This document shows positions 1-7,893 of a DNA stretch of 17,472 bases, piece after piece (within the stretch, counting starts at the first letter, position 1; each line of letters begins with the position of its first letter). Under the pieces are notes generated by a model. It was not told the origin of the DNA and made no database searches. It saw only the letters and a list, made by a program, of their open reading frames with translations. The stretch is from UBA6544 sp049601975 (GTDB lineage Bacteria; Pseudomonadota; Alphaproteobacteria; UBA8366): the NCBI GenBank assembly GCA_049601975.1, contig JBMYRC010000082.1:1-17472 (forward strand), read 5' to 3'. The position numbers and the translations under genes were made by a program.

Positions 1-287
1 GTGCGCAAATGTGTGTCGTCGAAATCATGGACGTTGCCCGCCGCCGCATTGATAAACGCCGCCGTCAGGGCATCCGCTCGTTCGGCTCGACCGATCAGGG
101 TCCCCTCCCCGCTACCGGCAAATTCCCGCAGCGTCGCCAGCGCACGCTCGACGGCGCTATCATGCGTGCCTTCCAAGGCGGTTCCAAAAAAATTCAAAAG
201 TGAGCGTTTGGTCGCATGGCGAACATCGTCCGGCAAATCTTCCCAGCGCGAACCCGCGACAAACTCAGAAACGGTATGCGATACCAT
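1..287 (-). CDS. MmgE/PrpD family protein, N-terminal part (cut by window edge)
   Basis: Reading the minus strand from the ATG at 287 gives 95 uninterrupted codons that run off the left edge. The protein begins MVSHTVSEFVAGSRWEDLP and contains NFFGTALEG and, at residues 87-93, HDFDDTH. That last motif is the conserved N-terminal active-site segment of the MmgE/PrpD family (2-methylcitrate dehydratase, cis-aconitate decarboxylase and relatives). Full-length members have about 450 residues, so roughly four fifths lies outside the window. The start is 5 nt after the stop of the upstream LLM gene on the same strand, with a weak AAGAAG in front, so the two are probably one transcript. The family acts in the cytoplasm on short di- and tricarboxylic acids; the actual substrate cannot be told from this fragment. 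Family assignment is strong, function open. Confidence 0.85.
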   Translation of the reverse strand, partial: MVSHTVSEFVAGSRWEDLPDDVRHATKRSLLNFFGTALEGTHDSAVERALATLREFAGSGEGTLIGRAERADALTAAFINAAAGNVHDFDDTHLR

Positions 288-292
288 CTTCT

Positions 293-1369
293 TTACCCGA
301 GATCGGCGATGCGCGGGCCGACCTCCTGCGCCAAAAGCGTTAAACTCTCGTGATCCCAACTCGGGTCGTCCGAATCGGCAGTGACGCTGAGCAAGGTGCC
401 AAAGCCGCCGACCTCTTCGTACAGGTTGCGGATTTTATCGGCACATTCCTGCGGGTCGCCGACAATCCAAAGATTCTCCATCAAGTAATCGACGTCGATA
501 TCCTCATCCTTAAGGTTCGGGTCGTGTTTCATGATTTCCATTTGGATGGTGCCTTGGCGGCTCGGCAATTGATGAACTTCGTAATTGCGACCAAGGACCG
601 TGCGGGCTCGCTCGCTCGCAATCTCCGGCGTCGGCCCCACGAAAATATCGCGCGCAATGCGCCAGTCGCTGCGGCTCGGCGTGTTTCCAACGCCGTTCGC
701 TCCTTCCATCACCGTCTCCCAGTGACCCGGCAGAAACGCGCGGGAGAGCAGAGAACTCGACATCGGCGACCAACCGCGTTCCCCGGCGATCCGGAGCGAC
801 TTAGAATTCGGCGTGCTGGCCGCCAGCGCGATCGGCGGATGCGGTAGCTGCATCGGTTTCATGTGAAGGCCGCGTTCCGTGACAGGATCTAATTTTGGCG
901 CTTCGATCTTAAAGAATTCACCTTGATGGCTGTACGTACCATCTTCAGCTGCCCACAAGCCGAGAATGACATCGATGGCTTCCTCAGCCCGCGCCCGGCC
1001 TTCGCTCGGGTCGAGCCCCATTAGCGCCATGTCTGTCGGAATGCCGCCGAGCCCGATACCCCATTGGAATCGCCCCCGCGACAGATGATCGAGCATTGCG
1101 AGACGATGAGCCAGATAGACAGGCTCATGCATACCCAACAAGGTTACACCGGTACCGAAGCGAATCTTTTCGGTCAGCGCTAAGGCTTTCGCTATCAACA
1201 GATCAGGTGCCGGAGCGTTCTCCCATTTTTCGGTGAAGTGCTCGCCGAGCCAGGCTTCGTCAAAACCGACCTTATCGGCCAGGACGAGTTGATCGATGTC
1301 CCGATCGTAACAATCCGCAACTTCCCGGTAAGAGGGATGCAACGGCATCATAAAAAGGCCGAGCTTCAT
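293..1369 (-). CDS. LLM class flavin-dependent oxidoreductase (luciferase-like monooxygenase)
   Basis: A 358-residue protein of the bacterial luciferase-like superfamily, a TIM-barrel flavoenzyme using reduced FMN (some members use F420) with oxygen. Seen: strand 1 MKLGLFMMPLHPS; the EAWLGEHF segment at 38-45, with Glu-His typical of the group; RIRFGTGV-like strand around 69-76; the LDHLSRGRFQWGIGLG segment at about 93-108; and a C-terminal IVGDPQECADKIRNL helix, the usual end of the fold. Length and layout resemble the limonene-monooxygenase/alkanal-monooxygenase-like branch, but the substrate is inferred only at the level of a hydrophobic ketone, aldehyde or alkene. The start has AAGGA about 9 nt upstream. 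It lies 5 nt before the MmgE/PrpD gene and probably shares its transcript. No damage seen. Confidence 0.9.
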   Translation of the reverse strand: MKLGLFMMPLHPSYREVADCYDRDIDQLVLADKVGFDEAWLGEHFTEKWENAPAPDLLIAKALALTEKIRFGTGVTLLGMHEPVYLAHRLAMLDHLSRGRFQWGIGLGGIPTDMALMGLDPSEGRARAEEAIDVILGLWAAEDGTYSHQGEFFKIEAPKLDPVTERGLHMKPMQLPHPPIALAASTPNSKSLRIAGERGWSPMSSSLLSRAFLPGHWETVMEGANGVGNTPSRSDWRIARDIFVGPTPEIASERARTVLGRNYEVHQLPSRQGTIQMEIMKHDPNLKDEDIDVDYLMENLWIVGDPQECADKIRNLYEEVGGFGTLLSVTADSDDPSWDHESLTLLAQEVGPRIADLG

Positions 1370-1501
1370 AAATGGGATTCCTTCGATTTCTCTTGTGATT
1401 GGAATTTAGGTGCCCACGGGTTTGTATCCAGCGGACACACTCTTATTCTCGACGCGCGGAGATAATTCGGCGCATATTCCAAGAATGAGGAGAACGTCGA
1501 C

Positions 1502-1918
1502 ATGACATTTAAAAAACGAGGACTGGTTCCCGAATTCTACGTCTCAGATATCGGAGTGAGCCGCGCATTCTACACTAATGTTCTTGGCTTTGCTGTAGCC
1601 TTCGAACGGCCGGAAGACGGATTTGTCTAACTGTCTCGAGAGGGAGCCGAATTGATGTTGGATGCTATCGAGACCGGACGGACTTGGCTCACCGCGCCCT
1701 TGGAAGCCCCGTTCGGGCGCGGCGTTAATTTGCAAATTTAGACCGAAGATGTGGCCTCGCTCTATCGCTGCGTTGAAGCAGCGAACGCGACCGTGTTCCT
1801 CCCCTTGGAAGAAAAATGGTACCGCATTGGAGAGATGCACGGCGGAAACAAGCAATTCGTCGTCCAAGACCCAGATGGCTACCTGCTGCGGTTCGCACAG
1901 GATTTGGGGATGAGATGA
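1502..1918 (+). pseudogene. VOC/glyoxalase-fold (bleomycin-resistance-like) gene with two in-frame stops
   Basis: From the ATG at 1502, which has GAGGAG about 9 nt upstream, the frame runs 138 codons to TGA at 1916 but is interrupted by TAA at codon 43 (1628-1630) and TAG at codon 80 (1739-1741). The interrupted protein is otherwise a coherent VOC-family chain in a single frame: VPEFYVSDIGVSRAFYTNVL at the start, then SREGAELML, LYRCVEAANATVF, and the terminal QDPDGYLLRFAQ that ends many glyoxalase/bleomycin-resistance proteins. There are no frameshifts. By comparison with the family, codon 43 would be an aromatic residue (FV-Y-LS) and codon 80 probably Glu or Gln (QI-x-TEDV). Such small proteins are metal-dependent lyases, dioxygenases or drug-binding proteins. 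A good ribosome site and intact frame suggest recent inactivation, or base-call errors. Confidence 0.8.
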
Positions 1919-1992
1919 ACCGCTCTCTCCCCCATGCCAAAGACGGCGTCGCGCGCTATTCTTAGTGCAAACCAAATTGAATGGAGAGAATC

Positions 1993-2604
1993 ATGGCACT
2001 AGAAATCATTGGCTTCCCCCGGTCCAACTTCGTGCGCAGCGTCCGCATGGTCGCCGAGGAAAAGGGCGTGCCCTACGAGCTCCTCGCCGAGTTTCCGCAT
2101 TCAGACACGGTAAAGGGTCTCAATCCGACCGGCAAAATTCCGGCGATGCGTCATGACGGGTTGGAGCTCTGCGAATCGCTTGCCATCGCGCGCTATATCG
2201 ACGACGCCTTCGACGGCCCGAAGATGATCCCGGAAGATCTGAAAGCGGCGGCGCATGTAAACCGCTGGACGGCTTTCGCCGCCACCGAAGTGGACCAGAT
2301 GCTGATGCGTAACTATGTGGTCGAATATGCCTTTCATAAGGACGACGGTGGCAATGTCGTGCGCACAAAGATCGACAAGACCATCAAGCGCTTCCCCAAA
2401 ATGTTCAAGATGTTGGAAGACGCAGCCTCCGCCGGATGCTTCGGTACCGCGTCGTTCGGTATGGCCGATTGCTTCGTGATGCCGATCCTGAATGCCACCA
2501 ACATGTGGGACGAAGGCAAGGAAGCCATCGCGAATTCGCCGAAGCTCAACGCGTACTTCACGAAGAATCAGGACCGCGAGAGCTTTAAAGCGACGGCGCC
2601 CTAA
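1993..2604 (+). CDS. Glutathione S-transferase family protein
   Basis: A 203-residue cytosolic GST. The N-terminal thioredoxin-like domain (about 1-75) starts MALEIIGFPRSNFVRSVRMV and holds NPTGKIP at 44-50 with the cis-proline, and ES at 61-62, the pair that binds the gamma-glutamyl group of glutathione. The all-helical C-terminal domain follows, with FGMADCFVMPIL (155-166) in the place of the N-capping motif. Ser11 lies where the catalytic Ser/Cys/Tyr is expected. I chose ATG 1993 because GGAGA lies 5 nt upstream; an in-frame ATG at 1981 would place that site inside the gene. The crotonase gene starts 5 nt after the stop, so the two are almost certainly co-transcribed. In such pairs GSTs often act in isomerisation or detoxification of a catabolic intermediate, but the substrate here is unknown. 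Confidence 0.88.
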   Translation: MALEIIGFPRSNFVRSVRMVAEEKGVPYELLAEFPHSDTVKGLNPTGKIPAMRHDGLELCESLAIARYIDDAFDGPKMIPEDLKAAAHVNRWTAFAATEVDQMLMRNYVVEYAFHKDDGGNVVRTKIDKTIKRFPKMFKMLEDAASAGCFGTASFGMADCFVMPILNATNMWDEGKEAIANSPKLNAYFTKNQDRESFKATAP

Positions 2605-2609
2605 TCGTC

Positions 2610-3431
2610 ATGGCGACGGGCAGTATCGATACCGGCACCGATCAACTCCTGTGTGAAGTCAGGGAGCGGGTTGCCGTCATCACGCTCAATCGTCCCGAAT
2701 CGCGCAACGCACTCGGTGATATCCTCACACCCGCCTTACGGCGCATGATCCGCGAGCGTGGCGAGGACCCGGATGTAGGCGCGTTGCTGATCACCGGAGC
2801 GGGCACGGCCTTTTGCGCCGGCGGCGACGTCAAGAGCATGGCGAGTCCCGGCCCGGCTGTCGAAATGACGCCAGACCAAAAAGTGGCACGCCTGAAAGAA
2901 CGCCAACGCACATTGACCGGTGCGCTCGTGGCCGTGCGCAAACCAACTGTCGCAGCCTTGCCCGGCCCAGCAGCAGGTGCGGGCCTCGCCATAGCACTCG
3001 CTTGTGATATTCGCATTGCCGCCACCTCCGCCTTCATCAGCACCGGGTATGCCCGGGTCGGGTTGTCCGGCGATTACGGCATCGCATGGTTGCTGACCCG
3101 ATTGGTCGGCACGGCCAAGGCCCGGGAGTTGCTCTTTACTGGCGACCGTGTCGATTCCGCGACGTGCGAAAGGTTGGGTCTGGTCAATCGGGTGGTACCG
3201 GACGAGACGTTCCGCGACGACGCATTCACGTTCGCCAAATCCCTGGCGGACGGACCCGCCGTGGCGTTGCGACACATAAAGGACAATCTCGACGACGCGC
3301 TGACGCAACCATTCCTCACCGCCTTGGATGGGGAGGCCGAACGTCTTGTGCAAAGTGCCCAGACCGACGATCATAAAGAAGCCGTGCGTGCCTTCGTCGA
3401 GAAGCGAAAGCCGAATTTTACCGGGCGGTAG
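2610..3431 (+). CDS. Enoyl-CoA hydratase/isomerase family protein (crotonase), copy 1
   Basis: A 273-residue crotonase-fold protein acting on acyl-CoA thioesters. Seen: VITLNRPESRNAL (23-35), the first oxyanion-hole segment AFCAGGD (67-73), the second segment PGPAAGAGL (118-125), ACDIRIAA (131-138), then VGLSGDYG (150-157) and LTRLVGTAKARELLFTGDR. Asp155 falls in the region where crotonases carry their second acid; many enoyl-CoA isomerases of the PaaG type use Asp there, so hydratase versus isomerase is undecided. Length is normal and the frame is clean. It follows the GST gene by 5 nt and is convergent with the second GST gene, whose stop is only 6 nt away, leaving no room for a conventional terminator between them. 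Confidence 0.9.
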   Translation: MATGSIDTGTDQLLCEVRERVAVITLNRPESRNALGDILTPALRRMIRERGEDPDVGALLITGAGTAFCAGGDVKSMASPGPAVEMTPDQKVARLKERQRTLTGALVAVRKPTVAALPGPAAGAGLAIALACDIRIAATSAFISTGYARVGLSGDYGIAWLLTRLVGTAKARELLFTGDRVDSATCERLGLVNRVVPDETFRDDAFTFAKSLADGPAVALRHIKDNLDDALTQPFLTALDGEAERLVQSAQTDDHKEAVRAFVEKRKPNFTGR

Positions 3432-3437
3432 TCGATT

Positions 3438-4064
3438 TTACGCCAACGGCTCAATCGCTTGCATTTCCGGCCTTGTCTCGGCGAAGGAGAGTCGTGCCTC
3501 CAGTTTCTCCGAGTATCGCACTAAATCCGGATACCGGTCCCGCCACTCGAATTTCGGCAGGCGCAAATCCAGATAGGCCAAGGCGCATCCAGCCGAAATA
3601 TCGGCGAGCGTCAGTCCTTCACCGATATACCAATCCCGCTGAGCCAAGCTATTGGAAAGGCTCGCGACACCCGCCGCGACTTTCGCATTCTGCCGGGTAA
3701 TCCAATCGGCGCTCCGAGCCTCCGCCTTGCGTTGGCCTTCAAGTACCAACAACACCACAGCATCGCAGATACCCATCGCCAAGGCATCTATTTGCCGCGC
3801 CGATATGGCGTCTTCCGGCACGGGCGGCATTAGGCTCGGTCCACCCAAAGTTTCAAGATAATCGACGATCACGTGGCTCTCATAGATCGCGCTGCCGTCC
3901 TCCAACAACAGGACCGGAACCTTGCCGAGCGGATTATGCGTGGGGGCAAGCGCATCGGTGTTCCAAGGATTACTCACCACTTCCTCATACGTAATATCCT
4001 TCTCGCGAAGTGCGATCCGGACCTTACGCGCGAAGGGGCTCGGTTTAGCGATAATAAGCTGCAA
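3438..4064 (-). CDS. Glutathione S-transferase family protein (YibF-like)
   Basis: A 208-residue GST, clearly different from the one at 1993. The N-terminal domain begins MQLIIAKPSPFARKVRIAL, with Ser9 in the catalytic position, NPLGKVP at 44-50 and YESHVIVDYL at 61-70 (Glu-Ser binding glutathione). The C-terminal helical domain has LTLADISAGC at 151-160, the N-capping Thr/Asp motif of GSTs. The SPFARKVR start and overall length resemble E. coli YibF and the wider group of proteobacterial GSTs of unknown substrate. It is convergent with the crotonase gene and divergent from the lyase gene at 4141; the 76-nt spacer between the two starts must hold both promoters. No sign of damage. Confidence 0.88.
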   Translation of the reverse strand: MQLIIAKPSPFARKVRIALREKDITYEEVVSNPWNTDALAPTHNPLGKVPVLLLEDGSAIYESHVIVDYLETLGGPSLMPPVPEDAISARQIDALAMGICDAVVLLVLEGQRKAEARSADWITRQNAKVAAGVASLSNSLAQRDWYIGEGLTLADISAGCALAYLDLRLPKFEWRDRYPDLVRYSEKLEARLSFAETRPEMQAIEPLA

Positions 4065-4140
4065 GGGCTTGCTTCCTGTCGTCTATTCCCAATCACGCTA
4101 CGTTACTTCAGAGATCGCCAACAGCAAGAGGAAGCAGGCC

Positions 4141-5037
4141 ATGGCCGACAGTCTCGCGAAACAATACAAGGCACTCCTGGAAGCGCCCGAAATTCTAATC
4201 ATGCCCGGTGTCTTCGACGGGTTCAGCGCCGCAATCGTTGAGAAGATGGGCTTCAAGGCTGGATTTATCTCCGGCGCCGGGATCAGCGAAAGCGCGCTTG
4301 GCCTCTCCGATGTCGGCGTTATGGGGCTGGAAGACAATCTCGCGCGGGCCCGCGCCTTGGCGGATGTCTCGACCATTCCAATGCAGGCTGATGCGGATAC
4401 GGGATACGGCAACGCGGTCAACGTGTATCACACGATCCGCGCCTTCGAGAAAGCGGGCCTCTCCGGTGTGATGATCGAGGATCAAGTGTGGCCGAAGCGA
4501 TGCGGCCATATGAAAGGCAAGGACGTCATTCCGTTTGACGAAGCGGTCGCCAAAATTAAGGCGGCGGCAGATGCCCGGGTCGATTCCGATTTCGTCATCA
4601 TGTCGCGCACCGATACATTCGCCGTGCATGGGTTGGACGATGTCGTCGAGCGGCTGAACGCTTTTGCGGAGGCGGGCGCTGATTTGATTTTCGCCGATGC
4701 ATTGCTGTCGGAGGACGCCATCATCAAAGTGGTCGAGAACACCGCCAAGCCGCTTTGCGTCAATATGGGGTTTGGCATCAGGGCACGTTCGACAACACCC
4801 TTGATACCAGCCAAGCGGCTACAGGAAATTGGCGTCGCGGCGGTAATCTATCCGCGTCTGCTGACGGCTGGCGCCATTGTCGGAATGACCCGAGCGCTGG
4901 AAGGATTGCAGGAAGCAATAGCGTCTGATGACGTCATTGAGAAACCAGAACTGGTCGCGTCTTTCGAGGAGATTCTCGATCTCACGAAATTCGATTTCCT
5001 GACCGATTTGGAGAAACGTTACGCTACGGGAGAGTAA
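4141..5037 (+). CDS. Isocitrate lyase/PEP mutase superfamily C-C lyase (methylisocitrate lyase-like)
   Basis: A 298-residue (beta/alpha)8-barrel protein. Seen: MPGVFDGFSA (21-30), substrate and Mg2+-binding DADTGYGN (84-91), the lyase signature KRCGH (119-123) with the catalytic Cys122, and SRTDTF (155-160). The presence of the Cys loop favours a lyase that cleaves 2-methylisocitrate, a 2,3-dialkylmalate or oxaloacetate-like acid over a phosphonate mutase, which lacks this motif. Length matches PrpB-type enzymes. The start at 4141 has GAGGA about 12 nt upstream; a longer frame from 3922 would run through the start of the divergent GST gene and adds no family sequence. With the MmgE/PrpD gene at the left edge it recalls methylcitrate-type chemistry, but no citrate synthase-like gene is in the window. 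Confidence 0.88.
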   Translation: MADSLAKQYKALLEAPEILIMPGVFDGFSAAIVEKMGFKAGFISGAGISESALGLSDVGVMGLEDNLARARALADVSTIPMQADADTGYGNAVNVYHTIRAFEKAGLSGVMIEDQVWPKRCGHMKGKDVIPFDEAVAKIKAAADARVDSDFVIMSRTDTFAVHGLDDVVERLNAFAEAGADLIFADALLSEDAIIKVVENTAKPLCVNMGFGIRARSTTPLIPAKRLQEIGVAAVIYPRLLTAGAIVGMTRALEGLQEAIASDDVIEKPELVASFEEILDLTKFDFLTDLEKRYATGE

Positions 5038-5044
5038 GCGGCAC

Positions 5045-5632
5045 CTATTCCCGCGCCGGATCAGGAAAATCTATTATCTGGGCATCCTCGGTTACCGTAT
5101 CGAGGATGGCACAACTTAGGAGACGGCCGTTATCGGGATCGCGGGCATCGCCGGCGGAGCCGGGATTGACCACCAATAGGTCTCCCGCTCGGTGCACCAC
5201 TTGTTGGTGGGTGTGGCCGAACAGCACGAAATGGGCGTCGGCCTCGCCGAAGCGTTCCAGTTCAGGGCTGTGTCGGTAGACATAAGTGCCGCGCGGTTCC
5301 CACGGTGTCGAGTGCACCATCAGCACCGTCTTACCGTCGCATTCAAGTTCCATGCGATGTGGCCACTCGGAGAGCCAATGCATGAGGTCGGGATCGATCC
5401 CTTCACGCGCTCGGGCGCGGGCACCCATAGGGCCCAGGAACGTCTCCTCGTGATTACCCTGAATGGTGTGCGCGCCGATCTCGATCAATCGCGAAATTAC
5501 CTCATTCGAGAACCGGTACTCGTAAATAGTATCGCCAAGGCACAAGATTTGATCGACCTCGCCCATCAGCTCGAGCGCCCGGTCGAGGCCTTTGATATTG
5601 CAATGTAGGTCGGAGACAATGCCGAGTTTCAC
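5045..5632 (-). CDS. Metallophosphoesterase, YfcE/MJ0936-type calcineurin-like
   Basis: A 195-residue protein carrying the full set of binuclear-metal ligands: D8-x-H10 in VSDLHCN, D34 in LGDT, N60-H61 in QGNHEE, H107 in VHSTPW, and H140-x-H142 in FGHTHQ. NPGSAGDARD (156-165) is the usual late motif of the group. Family members are small cytoplasmic phosphodiesterases or phosphatases that cleave test phosphodiester substrates in vitro; their physiological role is generally unclear. It is convergent with the lyase gene (7 nt between stops) and divergent from the caspase-like pseudogene, with a 162-nt spacer between the starts. The frame is intact, which makes it a useful contrast to the broken gene beside it. 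Confidence 0.9.
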   Translation of the reverse strand: MKLGIVSDLHCNIKGLDRALELMGEVDQILCLGDTIYEYRFSNEVISRLIEIGAHTIQGNHEETFLGPMGARARAREGIDPDLMHWLSEWPHRMELECDGKTVLMVHSTPWEPRGTYVYRHSPELERFGEADAHFVLFGHTHQQVVHRAGDLLVVNPGSAGDARDPDNGRLLSCAILDTVTEDAQIIDFPDPARE

Positions 5633-5794
5633 GGAGGATCTTTCTGTGGGGGACGCGAGATTAGCAAGCTACACCGCTTGGTCGGAGTTTCCACGGCTGA
5701 TTTAGTTGCCGTTCGTTAATTGCGAATTTACTTCCTCATTTCAGCGTATTGCGGAAGTTCGGACCTGTTCCGTCCATAACCGCAGCGAGGAGAG
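5633..5794. other. Divergent intergenic spacer, phosphoesterase / caspase-like pseudogene
   Basis: The spacer is AT-rich relative to its surroundings around 5700-5750 and must hold promoters for both directions. TTGCCG at 5706-5711 followed 16 nt later by TTTACT is at best a poor sigma-70-like match for the plus strand. An imperfect palindrome TTCGTTAATTGCGAA lies at 5712-5726, and CGGAA/TTCCG arms lie within about 5751-5775. None is convincing enough to call as an operator. GAGG at 5787-5790 is the ribosome binding site for the ATG at 5795. Confidence 0.35.
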
Positions 5795-7526
5795 ATGTCC
5801 GACATACGATTTGTGACAAGCTTGCTGATTATTTTGGCCGCTACGGTTTTCATGCCGCTCGAAGCGGCGGCGGATCGTGGCCTCAAGGTACCATTGCGAG
5901 CCAACGATAAACCCGGAGCTGCTGTCTCGAAGGAGGTCGAGCTTTACGGGTCCTCACATGCCCTGGTGGTCGGGATCGACAATTATACAAACGGTTGGCC
6001 CCGCCTTTCCAACGCCATCGCGGATGCCCGCGCCGTTGCCGATGAACTACGGCGCAAAGGTTTCGACGTCAACCTTAAAGACGGATTTGAAGTCGAGCCA
6101 ATTGGAGCAAGCCTTCAAAGCCTTCTTCATCAACAAGGGCGGCGATCCGAATGCGCGGCTGTTCGTCTGGTTCGCCGGCCATGGCCACACGGAGAACGGC
6201 GAAGGGTTCCTAATTCCAGCCGATGCACCCCTGCCCGAAGTCGGCCGTAAATTTAAATTCGCGGCTCTTCCCATGCGCCGGTTTGGCGAGTATGTCCGCC
6301 TCGCAGAATCGAAACACGCTTTCGCAGTATTCGACTCCTGCTTCTCCGGCACTGTGTTCGAAGGCGCGCGCGCTCTGCCGCCCACCGCGGTAAAACTCGA
6401 GCCACCACATTACCCGTGCGCCAGTTTCTAACATCGGGCGACGCGGGACAGACGGTCTCTGACGACGGCACCTTCCGGAAGTTGTTTCTGCGGGCGTTGC
6501 GCGGCGAGGAACGGGTCGACGCCAATGGCGATGGCTTCATCACCGCGAGCGAAATGGGCCTGTTCCTCGGCGACCCTGTGACAAACCTCACGCGCTCGAA
6601 ACAAACGCCGCGCTACGGAAAACTACGCGATGCGGATTGGGACCGGGGCGATTTTGTCTTTTCGATCTCGAAGACGAGCCTTTCTTCGACGCGAAAGAAA
6701 GCAGCGGCACCACAAGCGGGCGCCACGCCGGAAATGATGTTCTGGCAATCCATCCAAAAGCGGCGCATTCGCTCCCCTGGCAAAATTCAAAATAAAGGAA
6801 TTAAAACCACCTAAAATCGCCAGCCGGACATCAACCGCAATCCCAAAACCGACCATTTCGCCCGGCGCGCGACCTTGGCTCGGTGTCAGAATACAACAGG
6901 TCACGGACGAGATGGCCAAAACAATGGGGATGACGCATGCCCGAGGAGCACTTATCGCCGAAGCGATCAACGACAGCCCGGGTACGCGATCGGGATTAAA
7001 AAGTGGAGACGTTATTCTGAGTTTTGGGCGACATAATATAACGAAATTCAGCGAGCTGCGCCTCATCGGGCAAGAGCCGGCGGGCTCTGAAGTGATCGCT
7101 AAAGTGTGGCGCGACGGCGGTATCAAAACGATCGCCGTGACATTGGGCGCACTCGAGGCAGAGGGTGGGATGGCCAAATTCGCACCGGAACCGGGTGCCC
7201 TCGGCTTCAGCTTCCTTCACACCTCCAGAGGTATCGAAATCGGTAAGGTCACGAAAGGATCAGTTGCCGAGCAAAGGGGACTAAAACCTGGAGAAACAAT
7301 CCTCACCGTGGATCGAAAACCGTCCGGCGACACGGAGGAATTTTCTCGATTGGTTAATCTTGCCAACGAAGCTGGCCGCAACGACGTTCTGCTACGACTG
7401 AAGAGTGAGCGCGGTGAGCGTTTCGTAACCATTCCTCTTCCAAAGAAAAAAGCCGCTCCACCCAAGATCCCAAGTTCGGTGGAAGACAGTCCGAGCTCGA
7501 CTGACGATCAAGACAACAACGAATAG
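5795..7526 (+). pseudogene. Secreted caspase-like (peptidase C14) / EF-hand / tandem-PDZ protein, broken
   Basis: Separate frames join into one gene. Frame A starts at ATG 5795 (GAGG 4 nt upstream) with a signal peptide (hydrophobic core about 6-20, AAA at 24-26) and HALVVGIDNYTN. After an A-run at 6077-6079 the chain continues in a second frame with KTDLKSSQLEQAF, the catalytic His in FAGHGH (codon 6180-6182) and catalytic Cys in DSCFSG (codon 6339-6341). At an A-run near 6391-6394 it returns to frame A: RATTLPVRQFLTSGDAGQ, an EF-hand calcium loop DANGDGFITASE (6518-6553), then FWQSIQ. Near 6755-6760 it shifts again to SGAFAPLAKFKIKEL, which runs without a stop into two PDZ domains (about 6873-7160 and 7195-7435), ending at TAG 7524. 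In relatives about 17 residues separate WQSIQ from GAF, so some 50 nt is probably deleted. The intact protein would be a periplasmic or secreted caspase-fold peptidase with peptide-binding PDZ modules. Confidence 0.8.
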
Positions 7527-7538
7527 CCGAAGCGCGCC

Positions 7539-7832
7539 CTAATTCTCGGGATCTTCCGCAATGATGAAAACCGCGTCCATGGCTTGCTTTCGGATCGGCA
7601 CCGCGGCCTGATATTCGTCTGAATTGTACCAGGCCTGGGCCGTCGCTTTATCGGGAAACTTGATGACGATCGCCTTGTCGTAACCGTGCTGCCCAGCAAG
7701 TGCATCGGCCACCTCTCCGGCGGAAACGAAATCTCCCCCCGCCGCCGCCACGGTCGGCCCCGCAATCGCGGCGTATTCCTTCACCTTCTCGGGATCTTTA
7801 ATGGTCACGTGGATGATGACATATGCGCTCAT
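7539..7832 (-). CDS. DUF1330 domain protein
   Basis: A 97-residue protein beginning MSAYVIIHVTIKDPEKVKEY, with the family's typical AAAGGDFVSAGE (29-40) and FPDKATAQAWYNSDEYQ (59-75). This small ferredoxin-like alpha/beta fold is usually dimeric and its biochemical role is unknown; it is often found near catabolic or redox genes. I chose the ATG at 7832 because it is where the family begins; an in-frame extension to 7937 adds 35 residues with no family resemblance. It is convergent with the caspase-PDZ pseudogene (12 nt apart) and follows the broken alpha/beta hydrolase on the same strand, 61 nt after that gene's stop. Intact. Confidence 0.88.
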   Translation of the reverse strand: MSAYVIIHVTIKDPEKVKEYAAIAGPTVAAAGGDFVSAGEVADALAGQHGYDKAIVIKFPDKATAQAWYNSDEYQAAVPIRKQAMDAVFIIAEDPEN

Positions 7833-7893
7833 GGCTGCCGTTCCTATATCTCGATATGGCGAAGCGCCTAATTCGCATTCGGCCCGCGCTCTG

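Noticed and set aside
1..384. Plus-strand open frame of 127 codons
   Set aside because: It lies antisense to the MmgE/PrpD fragment and to the end of the LLM gene, starts with GTG at the edge, and has a low-complexity Arg/Ser/Ala composition. The minus strand carries recognisable family motifs.
2736..3374. 212-codon minus-strand frame within the crotonase gene
   Set aside because: Antisense shadow of a clear crotonase; the translated sequence is rich in Gly, Arg and Cys and shows no domain.
3922..4140. Longer start for the lyase gene
   Set aside because: It would overlap the start of the divergent GST gene and adds 73 residues with no family similarity; ATG 4141 has a GAGGA site and begins at the family's usual N-terminus.
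6077..6079. Programmed ribosomal frameshift in the caspase gene
   Set aside because: The site is an ordinary short A-run without a slippery heptamer, and the gene has further breaks including a likely deletion, so a programmed event would not restore the protein.
6912..7526. Independent two-PDZ protein starting at 6912
   Set aside because: That ATG has no clear ribosome site, lies inside the first PDZ strand region (after RPWLGVRIQQV), and the frame is open upstream into the caspase tail motif.
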